A stretch of 64,000 bases of DNA, from the NCBI GenBank assembly GCA_944388955.1, contig CALXKJ010000004.1:1-64000 (forward strand), in the 5' to 3' direction. Each line of letters begins with the position of its first letter. Position 1 is the stretch's first letter. The notes under the pieces were generated by a model. That model saw nothing but the letters and a program-made list of their open reading frames with translations, did no database searches and had not been told where the DNA came from. A program made the translations under genes and the position numbers. Positions 54,494 to 62,953 of this stretch are shown in pieces. This stretch comes from an uncultured Spirochaetaceae bacterium (lineage in GTDB: Bacteria > Spirochaetota > Spirochaetia > Sphaerochaetales > Sphaerochaetaceae).

Positions 54494-56443
54494 TTGGATA
54501 AACATGGTTTTATAGACGCTTCTGACATCGGTACAGCTGCCGATGTCGAAGCAGTAATGAAGAAATACGACAGGGAATCCAACGTAAGGGTCTGGACAGG
54601 CAAACCGAAGATCTTCATCAGCGTGCTGATGACTGTATTCTCCATCTATTGCATTATCGATGCAGTATTCCTCACGACTCTTCCGGAAATCAGATTGTCT
54701 GTCTTCATGGGAATGATTGTCTTTCTCGGTTTTCTTACCTTCCCGGTGAAGAAGGGAATAGAGAAACCCAATTACATGCCTTGGTATGATATCGTAATAC
54801 TCATACTAGGTGCTGGCTCATTCTTCTACTATGCATTCAATGCAATGGAAGTCATCAGGCTGTCCGCGAGAGTCATAAGAAGACCCGATTACATGATTGC
54901 CGGTATTCTTGCAATCCTTGCATTGGCAGAACTCTGCCGCAGGTGCGTTGGACTGCCTATACTCTGTGTCGCTGGTGCTCTTCTTATTTATACATTCTCG
55001 ACAGGCCTTGATGTATTGCAAGTAGTAAGGACACTTATCTACACAACGAATGGAATCTTCAGCGCACCAGTACAGGTATGTGTCAAGTTCATTGTCATCT
55101 TCATCATATTCGGCGCATTCCTTGAACGGTCAGGTGTCGCGGACTTCTTCATACGGTTCGCTAACGCTGCGGTCGGAAGATTCTCAGGCGGACCGGCTAA
55201 GGTTGCTGTTGTAGCCAGCGCGCTTGAGGGTATGGCTTCAGGCTCATCAGTTGCCAATACTGTAGGCTCCGGCTCTGTCACGATTCCAATGATGAAGCGC
55301 ATGGGTTACAAACCTGAATTCGCAGCAGCTGTAGAAGCAGCGGCCTCAACTGGCGGACAGATAATGCCTCCTATCATGGGAGCTGCGGCATTCCTTATGG
55401 CAGAATTCACAGGAGAGCCTTATTCTACAATCGCAGTCAGGGCGATTCTTCCAGCTATTCTTTACTTCACAGGTATATTCATCGCTGTTCATCTCGAAGC
55501 GAAAAAGCTGGGAATGAAGGGAATTCCCAAGAACGAGCTTCCAAAGGCAAAAGAGCTTGTGAAAGAGATATATCTTCTCATTCCACTGATTGTGCTTGTC
55601 ACTCTTGTAGGCTCCAATACCTATACGATGGCATATTCAGCTGCGCTGGCAATCGTCGCCGCTATTGTAGTTGGTTTGCTGAACAAGAAAGAGAGACTTA
55701 CTCCAAAACGTATACAGGAAGCTCTTGAAAGCGGGGCAAGAAGCTCTATAACCGTTGTTGTCGCATGCGGTATCGCGGGAATCATCGCAGGCTGCATTAC
55801 AGTTACAGGTCTTGCCTCGAAGCTTCTTGGTGCGATTGTCGCGCTCTCATCGGGTCAGGTCATCATTGCACTCGTTCTCACAATGCTTTGCTGTATTGTT
55901 CTTGGAATGGGTGTACCGACAACAGCCAATTACTGCATCATGGCAGCAACATGTGCACCTATACTGATGGATCCATCTCTTGGTGTTACAAAGATGGCTG
56001 CGCACTTCTTCGTTTTCTACTTCGGCATTGTTGCGGATATAACGCCGCCTGTGGCGCTTGCGGCTTATGCGGGGGCCGCTATCGCTAAATCAAACCCGCT
56101 GAAGACTGGTCTCACAGCAACCAAGCTCGCTATAGCTGCATTCGTCGTTCCATACGTCTTTGCACTATCGCCAGGTATGCTTTTCATTAATGTCTCGGGA
56201 CCTGTGGAAATCGTCCAGATCTGCATAAGCGCGCTTCTCGGTATCTTCGGTATAGCCGCTGCACTCAATGGCTTCTATATACGACGAATACCAGTTGTTC
56301 TCAGAATCGTGCTGCTTATCAGCGGTCTATGCATGGTTTTCCCGGGAACGATTACAGACGTGTTCGGCCTTATGCTTCTCATTGCTATCACAGTATTCCA
56401 GAGAATCATGGCCAAGAAGGAAGCCCAAGCTCCTGCAGTATAA
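54494..56443 (+). CDS. TRAP transporter fused permease (4TM plus 12TM)
   Basis: 649 residues combining the small (DctQ-like) and large (DctM-like) membrane subunits, as usual with TAXI systems. DctM features include EGMASGSSVANTVGSGSVTIPMMKRMGYKPEFAAAVEAAASTGGQIMPPIMGAAAFLMAEF and LGMGVPTTANYCIMAA. The start is TTG at 54494, with AAAGGGG 6-7 bases upstream; the product begins M-DKHGFIDAS. Sodium-driven import is typical. The substrate is unknown. Confidence 0.92.
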   Translation: MDKHGFIDASDIGTAADVEAVMKKYDRESNVRVWTGKPKIFISVLMTVFSIYCIIDAVFLTTLPEIRLSVFMGMIVFLGFLTFPVKKGIEKPNYMPWYDIVILILGAGSFFYYAFNAMEVIRLSARVIRRPDYMIAGILAILALAELCRRCVGLPILCVAGALLIYTFSTGLDVLQVVRTLIYTTNGIFSAPVQVCVKFIVIFIIFGAFLERSGVADFFIRFANAAVGRFSGGPAKVAVVASALEGMASGSSVANTVGSGSVTIPMMKRMGYKPEFAAAVEAAASTGGQIMPPIMGAAAFLMAEFTGEPYSTIAVRAILPAILYFTGIFIAVHLEAKKLGMKGIPKNELPKAKELVKEIYLLIPLIVLVTLVGSNTYTMAYSAALAIVAAIVVGLLNKKERLTPKRIQEALESGARSSITVVVACGIAGIIAGCITVTGLASKLLGAIVALSSGQVIIALVLTMLCCIVLGMGVPTTANYCIMAATCAPILMDPSLGVTKMAAHFFVFYFGIVADITPPVALAAYAGAAIAKSNPLKTGLTATKLAIAAFVVPYVFALSPGMLFINVSGPVEIVQICISALLGIFGIAAALNGFYIRRIPVVLRIVLLISGLCMVFPGTITDVFGLMLLIAITVFQRIMAKKEAQAPAV

Positions 56444-57109
56444 TCAGAGAGCCTCTATCATTGCCTTATATGAGCTGACAATGATGGAGGCTTTTCCTAT
56501 GTCCTGACGCACATCCGAGCCAGAGAAGCCAATACATTCAAGACCTGCTGCAATAGCAGACTCTATACCTGTAGGCGAATCCTCAATAGCTACAGAATCA
56601 CATGTATTTGCACTGAGCGCCTCAAGGCCCCTGAGATAAGGCTCGGGAAATGGTTTTTTATTCCTCACATCGCTTCCTGACACAATTGCGTCAATGTAAA
56701 TAGAAAGCCCCATACGGGAGACCGCAGATTCAAGATGATACCTGTCTGTCGATGACACGATAGCTATCTTACGGCCATGATCTTTAAGCTTGGCAAGCAG
56801 CTCTGGAAGATATGGGAAAGGCTTGAGACCCTCGTATTCTGTATAATAATCGGGATACCCTTTCCGCAGTTCTCTAGCGATGGAAACGGTATATTCTATA
56901 TTGTACTTCGCAGCGATATATTCTGCGACTTTCTCATCACTGCCGCCAATCGTCATCCATATATCGCCATCATCGACAGAAACTCCATAATGATCCTTTA
57001 TCATCTGCTGAAGTATTCTGAAGACATAGCCTTCACTATCAGTGATTACGCCATCGAAATCAAAAAGAAAGTTTTTCCTTCCCATCAGAGAAGCAAGCTG
57101 GATATCCAT
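56444..57109 (-). CDS. HAD-superfamily sugar-phosphatase or phosphoglucomutase-like protein
   Basis: About 222 residues. HAD motif I FDFDGVITDSE near residue 17, motif II IAIVSSTDR, motif III Lys in NKKPFPEPYLRGL, and motif IV VAIEDSPTGIESAIAAG. The cap and sequence style place it near beta-phosphoglucomutase and 2-deoxyglucose-6-phosphatase-like proteins. I use ATG 57109; ATG 57085 just before the HAD motif is possible and neither has a clear ribosome binding site. Its start lies 14 bases from the divergent LUD gene. Confidence 0.83.
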   Translation of the reverse strand: MDIQLASLMGRKNFLFDFDGVITDSEGYVFRILQQMIKDHYGVSVDDGDIWMTIGGSDEKVAEYIAAKYNIEYTVSIARELRKGYPDYYTEYEGLKPFPYLPELLAKLKDHGRKIAIVSSTDRYHLESAVSRMGLSIYIDAIVSGSDVRNKKPFPEPYLRGLEALSANTCDSVAIEDSPTGIESAIAAGLECIGFSGSDVRQDIGKASIIVSSYKAMIEAL

Positions 57110-57126
57110 GCTATTATGATGCCATG
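57107..57126. promoter_or_regulatory. possible bidirectional promoter between abutting divergent starts
   Basis: The two start codons are 14 bases apart with the sequence CTATTATGATGCC between. On the plus strand TGCTATTAT is an extended -10-like element ending about 7 bases before the LUD ATG, which would give a leaderless mRNA. On the minus strand CATAAT can act as -10 for the HAD gene. No ribosome binding site is seen for either. Confidence 0.35.
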
Positions 57127-57759
57127 GATGCAAATAAGAAGAAAGCACTGAAAGGCATAATAAAGACAACTCTGAAAGCTCTTCAGGAAAACAACATGGA
57201 AGCAGCTTACGTCGACACAGCTGATGAGCTCATGACACTCATCAGAACAATGATTCCCGAAGGCTCCTATACAGCGGCAGGCGGCTCCATGACACTCGTG
57301 GAGACTGGTGTGATGGATTATCTAATGCAGCATACCGATTTTCATAAAGAAAAAAGAGAGGCATACTCCGCTTCATTCTATCTCGCTTCAGCGAACGCCG
57401 TAACAATGAATGGGGAACTCTATCAGACAGACGCAACGTCAAACAGAGTCTCAGCCATGTTATATGGACCGGAAAAAGTCATTATCATCGCAGGTGTGAA
57501 TAAAATCGTGACAGATCTCCATGCCGCGGCAGAGAGAGTAAAGAACACTGCGGCACCGGCTAATGCAATAAGGCTTGCCCGCAATACACCATGCGCCCAA
57601 ACAGGCAGGTGCGCATTCCCTTCATTCAGCGATTCATCATTCTGCTCTCAGGGATGCAAGAGCGACGAAAGGATATGCTCCAACACAGTCATATTCTCCC
57701 GTCAGTCACAGAAAAACCGCATTGCTGTGATTATCGTAGGTGAAGAAGTTGGATACTGA
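57124..57759 (+). CDS. LUD-domain protein (lactate utilisation, LutC/DUF162-like)
   Basis: 211 residues. LUD features include GSYTAAGGSMTLVETGVMDYL, MNGELYQTDATSNRVSAMLYGPEKVIIIAGVNKIV and the C-terminal Cys-containing NTPCAQTGRC. Related to LutB/LutC of lactate oxidation, but stand-alone LUD proteins of this size are common in anaerobes and their role is uncertain. It overlaps the next gene by 20 bases. No ribosome binding site precedes the ATG. Confidence 0.8.
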   Translation: MDANKKKALKGIIKTTLKALQENNMEAAYVDTADELMTLIRTMIPEGSYTAAGGSMTLVETGVMDYLMQHTDFHKEKREAYSASFYLASANAVTMNGELYQTDATSNRVSAMLYGPEKVIIIAGVNKIVTDLHAAAERVKNTAAPANAIRLARNTPCAQTGRCAFPSFSDSSFCSQGCKSDERICSNTVIFSRQSQKNRIAVIIVGEEVGY

Positions 57760-58372
57760 AGCACTCTACAGTCCTTACGCTGATGATAAATACCGCGTAT
57801 TTGCAGAAAAATGCACAAAAGTGATTGACAGGCCATTCATCGGAGTAAGGCTTCCTGTGCTACGGAAGCTGGCAACAGAAATCAGGGATATCGATTTCAC
57901 TGTTGTCTATCACGAGGATGTGCTCCTCCGTGGCTTCTGGATAGGAAACAAGAAGCTTCCTTTCAAATCACTCATACCTCTTATCAATGAGCATCTAAAA
58001 TACCTTGAGACATGGGACGAAACCGACGCCTTCGCCTCAGCTCTTAAAATCAGGAAGAATGATTCCGATACCGCATACGGATATTTCATGTCGCTTCTGG
58101 GACGGGAAAGAATCATGGAAAGGAGACTTGGCATCGTCTCACTGATGAAAAATAGAAAGTTTTTCGCAGATAAGAAGTCTGAAATTCTTGAAGCCATCAC
58201 AGCATCAGACAGTGATGAATACTATATCTCCATGGCGGTTGCATGGGCACTTACATCATTCATCATGGACGATAGGGATAATGAAGCGTGGCTTGAGAAA
58301 CTATCTGACGCTACACGGCAGAAGACAAAGCAGAAAATCCGGGACAGTGAAAGAGAGCGAAAAAAGAAATGA
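57740..58372 (+). CDS. AlkD-like DNA alkylation repair protein
   Basis: 210 residues, an all-helical HEAT-like repeat protein of the DNA alkylation repair family (FIGVRLPVLRKLATEI, HEDVLLRGFWIG, ETWDETDAFASAL, RRLGIVSLM, SMAVAWALTSF). AlkD removes 3- and 7-alkylpurines without base flipping. Translation starts at GTG 57740, inside the LUD gene, so the two are coupled. Some relatives of this size have lost glycosylase activity. Confidence 0.82.
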   Translation: MKKLDTEALYSPYADDKYRVFAEKCTKVIDRPFIGVRLPVLRKLATEIRDIDFTVVYHEDVLLRGFWIGNKKLPFKSLIPLINEHLKYLETWDETDAFASALKIRKNDSDTAYGYFMSLLGRERIMERRLGIVSLMKNRKFFADKKSEILEAITASDSDEYYISMAVAWALTSFIMDDRDNEAWLEKLSDATRQKTKQKIRDSERERKKK

Positions 58373-58412
58373 TGGGGGATTTATGATTGACAAGTGTTTC
58401 TATATTTAGTAA

Positions 58413-58432
58413 TGTTACTACATAAAGTAACA
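58413..58432. promoter_or_regulatory. inverted repeat upstream of trpB, candidate operator
   Basis: TGTTACT-ACATAA-AGTAACA is a perfect 7-6-7 dyad 14 bases before the trpB start, just ahead of its ribosome binding site (AAAGGAG). Placement suggests repressor control. It does not match the classical TrpR box closely, and the regulator is unknown. Confidence 0.5.
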
Positions 58433-58446
58433 CAAAGGAGCTGAAT

Positions 58447-59739
58447 ATGGAAAATCTCGTCAATAAAGGAATCAATACAGAAAACCTCCCTGATAACAAA
58501 GGATACTTTGGAGAATATGGTGGCTCATATCTTCCACCTGCACTTGAGAAAGTGATGAAGGAAGTAGAGGAAGCTTATGAGAAGATTTCAAAAGATCCTT
58601 CGTTCATCGAGGAATTGAAAGATCTCAATGAGCATTTCACAGGACGACCTAGCCCTGTATACCATGCAAAAAGGCTTTCTAAAGCTGCTGGGGGTGCGGA
58701 GATTTACCTGAAAAGAGAGGACCTCAATCACACAGGAGCTCATAAGATAAATCACTGTCTTGGCGAGGTACTGCTCGCGAAGAGAATGGGAAAGAAGAAA
58801 GTCATCGCTGAAACAGGAGCTGGTCAGCATGGAGTTGCTTTGGCAACTGCAGCTGCCCTTCTCGGCCTTGAGTGTGATATCTACATGGGCGAAGTGGATG
58901 TGAAGAAGGAAGCACCGAATGTGTCGAGAATGAGGGTACTCGGAGCTAAAGTCGTCTCTGTCACACGTGGCACAAAAACACTCAAAGACGCTGTCGACGC
59001 CGCATTTGAGGCATATCTAGCAGATCCTGTTACACAGATATACTGCATCGGCTCTGTCGTTGGTCCTCACCCCTTCCCGATGATGGTCCGTGATTTCCAG
59101 TCAATCATAGGAATGGAAGCGAGGGAGCAGATGCTCTCATACGCAGGCTCCCTTCCTGATGCGGTCGTTGCTTGTGTCGGAGGTGGCTCAAACGCCATGG
59201 GTATGTTCTCAGCATTCCTCGATGATAAATCAGTGGGACTCTATGGTGTCGAACCCGCAGGCAAAGGTCTTGATACAGGAAAGCATGCCGCAACGATATC
59301 AAAGGGGACGGTGGGAATCCTCCATGGATTCAAATCACTTGTACTCCAGGATAAAAACGGCGAACCTCTTCCTGTCTATTCGATAGCCTCCGGCCTTGAT
59401 TACCCAGGAGTCGGACCACAGCATAGCTATCTTCATTCAATCGGAAGAGTCAATTACAAAACAGCGACAGACAGGGAAGCGGTAGAGGCATTCTATGCCC
59501 TTTCGAGGATGGAAGGCATAATCCCGGCACTGGAATCATCACATGCCGTAGCTTATGCTGTAAAGCTTGCAAAGGAATTGGGCGAAGGAAGGAAAATCCT
59601 CGTCAACCTCTCTGGAAGAGGCGACAAGGACATAGACTTCGTAATGGAGCATTATCCACTTGAAGAGTATGAGCCTGAGGAAAATCTCAAAGATGGATAC
59701 GATGAGTTCCTCAAGCACATCGGTGGAGAGAAAGCCTGA
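58447..59739 (+). CDS. trpB: tryptophan synthase beta chain, without a neighbouring alpha chain
   Basis: 430 residues, slightly longer than usual. The PLP lysine lies in HTGAHKINH near residue 100, with [10 protein letters not shown], the phosphate-binding loop [10 protein letters not shown], and SGRGDKD near the end. It converts indole and serine to tryptophan. No trpA or other trp gene is in the window, so it may scavenge indole from other gut microbes or use an alpha subunit encoded elsewhere. AAAGGAG precedes the ATG. Convergent with yitT with no gap. Confidence 0.93.
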   Translation: MENLVNKGINTENLPDNKGYFGEYGGSYLPPALEKVMKEVEEAYEKISKDPSFIEELKDLNEHFTGRPSPVYHAKRLSKAAGGAEIYLKREDLNHTGAHKINHCLGEVLLAKRMGKKKVIAETGAGQHGVALATAAALLGLECDIYMGEVDVKKEAPNVSRMRVLGAKVVSVTRGTKTLKDAVDAAFEAYLADPVTQIYCIGSVVGPHPFPMMVRDFQSIIGMEAREQMLSYAGSLPDAVVACVGGGSNAMGMFSAFLDDKSVGLYGVEPAGKGLDTGKHAATISKGTVGILHGFKSLVLQDKNGEPLPVYSIASGLDYPGVGPQHSYLHSIGRVNYKTATDREAVEAFYALSRMEGIIPALESSHAVAYAVKLAKELGEGRKILVNLSGRGDKDIDFVMEHYPLEEYEPEENLKDGYDEFLKHIGGEKA

Positions 59740-60642
59740 TCAATCTTTCTCTGCGGCCTTCTTGAGTGGCACGAATCCGCGACCGAGGACTTCATAGGCC
59801 TCAGTAACGAAGACAAACGCCTTCGGGTCCTCGTCATGGATTATCTTCAGGAGATAGTTTATCTGATGATTCGGCACGACTACCAGGAGCATCGTTCTGG
59901 TAGTCGATGTGTAGATACCAGTACCCTTAAAAGCCGTTCCACCATGATGCAGCTCTGAGATAACCCGTCTCGCAATCTCCGGCGTGTGTTCTTCCGTGAA
60001 TATATAGACAGATTTTGCGAGTTTCGTCCCGAAATTCATTACCACGAAATTGACCATCTGCGCTGAAAGATACATCGCGATAATAGCGAACATCATAGGC
60101 TGAAGACCGAGGAAGAGGCCACCGCAGCACACTACAGCCGCGTTGAACACGAATTCAATCGTACCGACAGAAATCGGGAAATAATGTGATATAACCTGAG
60201 CGACGATATCTGTACCACCTGTATTGCACCCGCTCTTCATGGTCAATCCTATGCCGACGCCCATCAGTACTCCGCCATATATTGCGGAAAGAAGCACGTT
60301 GATAGGTATAGAATAATCAAGGATTCCCTGATAACCAGTGGCACGCCCTATGATGGAAGTCCAGAATGAGAGGAGCGTCGAGCCAATAAGTGTCTTGATA
60401 CCATAGCGCCATCCGAAGACTTTCATGCCGATGAGAATCAGTGGCACATTGATGCACATCATCACAATACCCTGATCGAACCCGAAGAGGTAGAACATTA
60501 TTGTTCCTATACCTGTAGAACCACCTCCGGTAATACGCGCAGGAGTATAGAACATCGCAGCCGCGATACCTGAGATAAGCGGACCGATAGCAAGGAAGAA
60601 ATAGTCGGAAGCTCTGGTGAATAAACGAATTTTCTTTTCCAT
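59740..60642 (-). CDS. YitT family membrane protein
   Basis: 300 residues: five to six membrane helices (LISGIAAAMFYTPARITGGGSTGIGTI, LMGVGIGLTMKSGCNTGGTDIVAQ) followed by a soluble DUF2179 domain (VYIFTEEHTPEIARRVI...GTAFKGTGIYTSTTRTMLLVVV). Members are thought to be small-molecule or ion transporters or regulators; no activity is established. The stop directly abuts the trpB stop. Confidence 0.9.
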   Translation of the reverse strand: MEKKIRLFTRASDYFFLAIGPLISGIAAAMFYTPARITGGGSTGIGTIMFYLFGFDQGIVMMCINVPLILIGMKVFGWRYGIKTLIGSTLLSFWTSIIGRATGYQGILDYSIPINVLLSAIYGGVLMGVGIGLTMKSGCNTGGTDIVAQVISHYFPISVGTIEFVFNAAVVCCGGLFLGLQPMMFAIIAMYLSAQMVNFVVMNFGTKLAKSVYIFTEEHTPEIARRVISELHHGGTAFKGTGIYTSTTRTMLLVVVPNHQINYLLKIIHDEDPKAFVFVTEAYEVLGRGFVPLKKAAEKD

Positions 60643-60654
60643 TTGAAACAGATA

Positions 60655-60672
60655 CCCTGCCCGAAGGCAGGG
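60655..60672 (-). terminator. UUCG hairpin between uxuB and yitT
   Basis: On the minus strand CCCTGCC-TTCG-GGCAGGG is a perfect 7-bp stem with a stable tetraloop, 10 bases after the uxuB stop and 12 bases before the yitT start. The U-tract is poor, so it may only attenuate read-through. Confidence 0.55.
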
Positions 60673-60681
60673 AAATTAAAC

Positions 60682-62283
60682 TCAGCAGTTGACTGTCCTG
60701 TGAAGGACTTCACGTACGGCACCAGGAGCTTTTATCATCTGGAGGAAGTAATCCATGACAAGATCAGACATACCGATTGCCACAAGATCGACACCGAAGA
60801 TCTTCTCATTCGAGAGGATGTCCCCGATATCAGCACTTTCATCTCCAAGCTTGACACCTTTCAGTTTCTCCTGAGCATATGAGAGAAGCGGATCGGATGA
60901 AGGCTCGAACGTATTGCCTTTATCATCGATTCCCATCACATACCTGAGCCATGCCGCGAATACAAGAGGGATGCACTTCAGATTCTTAATATCGAGATCC
61001 TTGGACGCCATATATGCCTTGATAGTCTCACCGAATCTGATAGGAAGCTTCTGTGATGTATCAGTCGCGATACGCTGCGGTGTATCTGGCATGAATGGAT
61101 TTGGTATACGCTTCTCGACAACTTCATCGATGAAGTGCTTCGGATTGATAATGCCAGGATCCACAACCACAGGAAGTCCTTCCTTATAGCCTATTGTCTT
61201 CACAAGCTTTACAAGATCCTCGTCCTTCATCTCATCTGCGATGAGAGTATAAGAAAGAAGACAACCGAAGACTGCGAGTGCCGTATGGAGAGGATTGAGG
61301 CATGTGCACACCTTCATCTTCTCGACTTTATTCACTGTCTCACGGTCTGTGAAATAGACACCTGCCTTCTCCAGCGCGGGTCTTCCATTAGGGAAGTCAT
61401 CCTCAATTACGAGATACTCACACTCCTCCGCATTCACGAAAGAAGCGATATATGTATGCTTATCGGTGACAAGCACGTCGGTATCCTCGTATCCGTCTTT
61501 CTTAAGCATTTCCGCTACTCCCGCATCCGGGCGTGGTGTGATTTTATCAATCATCGACCATGGGAAGGAAACAGCGTCAGAGCGTAAGTAATCAACAAAG
61601 CCCTGAGGAGCCTTTCCGTTCTTCACCCACTCTGCAGCGATAGTTGTGACAGCAGCTTCAATCTTCTCACCATTATGCGAGCAGTTATCCATACTCACTA
61701 CAGCGATAGGTAGCTTGCCGCTCTCATAGCGATGAAGAAGAAGCTCAGTAAGGCGAGAAAGGAACATTGAGCCATTTCCAGGTCCTGCTGCGAAGTCAGC
61801 GACATAACCTGGCAGGAACTCTCCTGCGGGATTCTTAAGCGCATAACCTTTTTCAGTAATAGTGAATGAAATCATCTGCAGTGAAGGAGATGCGAAAATC
61901 TCCTTGAAGCGATTCCAGTCCTCCTTAGGCTCATACGCACATGGATATGCCTCTGTGACAGAGCCAACGATTCTCTTGTCGATAGAGCCATTAGCCTTGA
62001 GCGTCACAAGGAGGGTAAGATTATCATATTTATTATAGATATCGCTGATAATCTGATAATCAAAGCCTTCACCGACGATGACACCTTTATCACTAAGCCC
62101 CTGCTCTACCAGCTCTTCCAGAAGACGTGCAGGAAAACCCCTGAAGATATTCCCGGCTCCGAAATGTACCCATATAGGCGCATCATGAGTCTTCTTTACG
62201 AGCGCTTCTCTGTCATACGATATCGTCTTGTAGCCTTTTTCCTGCCACTCTGGACTCTTAATCCCATCATTGCTCAATCTCAT
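60682..62283 (-). CDS. uxuB: fructuronate reductase / mannitol dehydrogenase family (UxuB)
   Basis: 533 residues of the polyol-specific long-chain dehydrogenase family. The NAD-binding start is WVHFGAGNIFRGF, and the catalytic region is VDPGIINPKHFIDEVVEKRIPNPFMPDTPQRIATDTSQKLPIR with the conserved Lys and His. Next to a GntR regulator and uxuA, it probably interconverts D-fructuronate and D-mannonate in glucuronate catabolism. Its start overlaps the GntR gene by 17 bases, indicating one operon. Confidence 0.88.
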   Translation of the reverse strand: MRLSNDGIKSPEWQEKGYKTISYDREALVKKTHDAPIWVHFGAGNIFRGFPARLLEELVEQGLSDKGVIVGEGFDYQIISDIYNKYDNLTLLVTLKANGSIDKRIVGSVTEAYPCAYEPKEDWNRFKEIFASPSLQMISFTITEKGYALKNPAGEFLPGYVADFAAGPGNGSMFLSRLTELLLHRYESGKLPIAVVSMDNCSHNGEKIEAAVTTIAAEWVKNGKAPQGFVDYLRSDAVSFPWSMIDKITPRPDAGVAEMLKKDGYEDTDVLVTDKHTYIASFVNAEECEYLVIEDDFPNGRPALEKAGVYFTDRETVNKVEKMKVCTCLNPLHTALAVFGCLLSYTLIADEMKDEDLVKLVKTIGYKEGLPVVVDPGIINPKHFIDEVVEKRIPNPFMPDTPQRIATDTSQKLPIRFGETIKAYMASKDLDIKNLKCIPLVFAAWLRYVMGIDDKGNTFEPSSDPLLSYAQEKLKGVKLGDESADIGDILSNEKIFGVDLVAIGMSDLVMDYFLQMIKAPGAVREVLHRTVNC

Positions 62284-62953
62284 ATTCTTCCTTCCTGTTC
62301 ATGAAATACTCAGGATGCTCATCAATCAACGCATCCGTCTGGTACTTAAGCTTCGAAAGATGCTCTGTCTCGAGTGTTACCGCGAGGGAGAAATCCTTGA
62401 GACGGAGTGACTCAATGAGTTCCTCATGCTGCGCGATATTCTTCTCAAGCACATCCTTTGAGCCCATCGAGAGAATCCTCACACGCCTATGGTTTCCTGT
62501 CTCACGCTGGACGAGATTCCAGATTCTCATCAGCTTTGTAGCTTCAAAGAAGATAGCGTGCATATCATCATCAGCATTATAGAAAGCAACAGGATCTGAG
62601 GCTTCTGCAGCTTCCTTCTGCAAAGCAATGAAGTATTCAAGCCTGGTTATATCAGAAGGCTTCATATACTCGCGATACCTATCGATAACGCTTTTCTCAA
62701 GAGCAAGACGGAAGAAGCATTCATCATCGACTCTCGATAGATCTATCCGCGACACCCAGCACCCACGCTGAGGTCTCATGACGACAAGACCTTCTGCCCT
62801 GAGTCTCATCAGCGCGTCACGCACAGGAGAACGAGAGACGTCAAACTTCTCTGAAAGCTCTGTTGCGGAAATCTCCTCGCCTGGCTTAAGATGCAGAAAG
62901 ATTATCTGATCTTTAAGCTCGTCATAAATCGCTTCACTCGATGACTGTCTCAT
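62267..62953 (-). CDS. GntR-family regulator (FadR/FCD type) of the hexuronate operon
   Basis: 228 residues: N-terminal winged HTH (IYDELKDQIIFLHLKPGEEISATELSEKFDVSRSPVRDALMRLRAEGLV) and a C-terminal FCD sensor domain with metal-ligand-type residues (ADDDMHAIFFEATK, NIAQHEELIESLRLKD). UxuR and ExuR belong to this subfamily. It lies between uxuA and uxuB with overlapping ends, so it probably controls this operon in response to a uronate. Confidence 0.88.
   Translation of the reverse strand: MRQSSSEAIYDELKDQIIFLHLKPGEEISATELSEKFDVSRSPVRDALMRLRAEGLVVMRPQRGCWVSRIDLSRVDDECFFRLALEKSVIDRYREYMKPSDITRLEYFIALQKEAAEASDPVAFYNADDDMHAIFFEATKLMRIWNLVQRETGNHRRVRILSMGSKDVLEKNIAQHEELIESLRLKDFSLAVTLETEHLSKLKYQTDALIDEHPEYFMNRKEEYEIEQ

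Noticed and set aside
54494-54496. Missing start codon for the TRAP permease
   Set aside because: TTG with a well-placed AAAGGGG is an adequate start.
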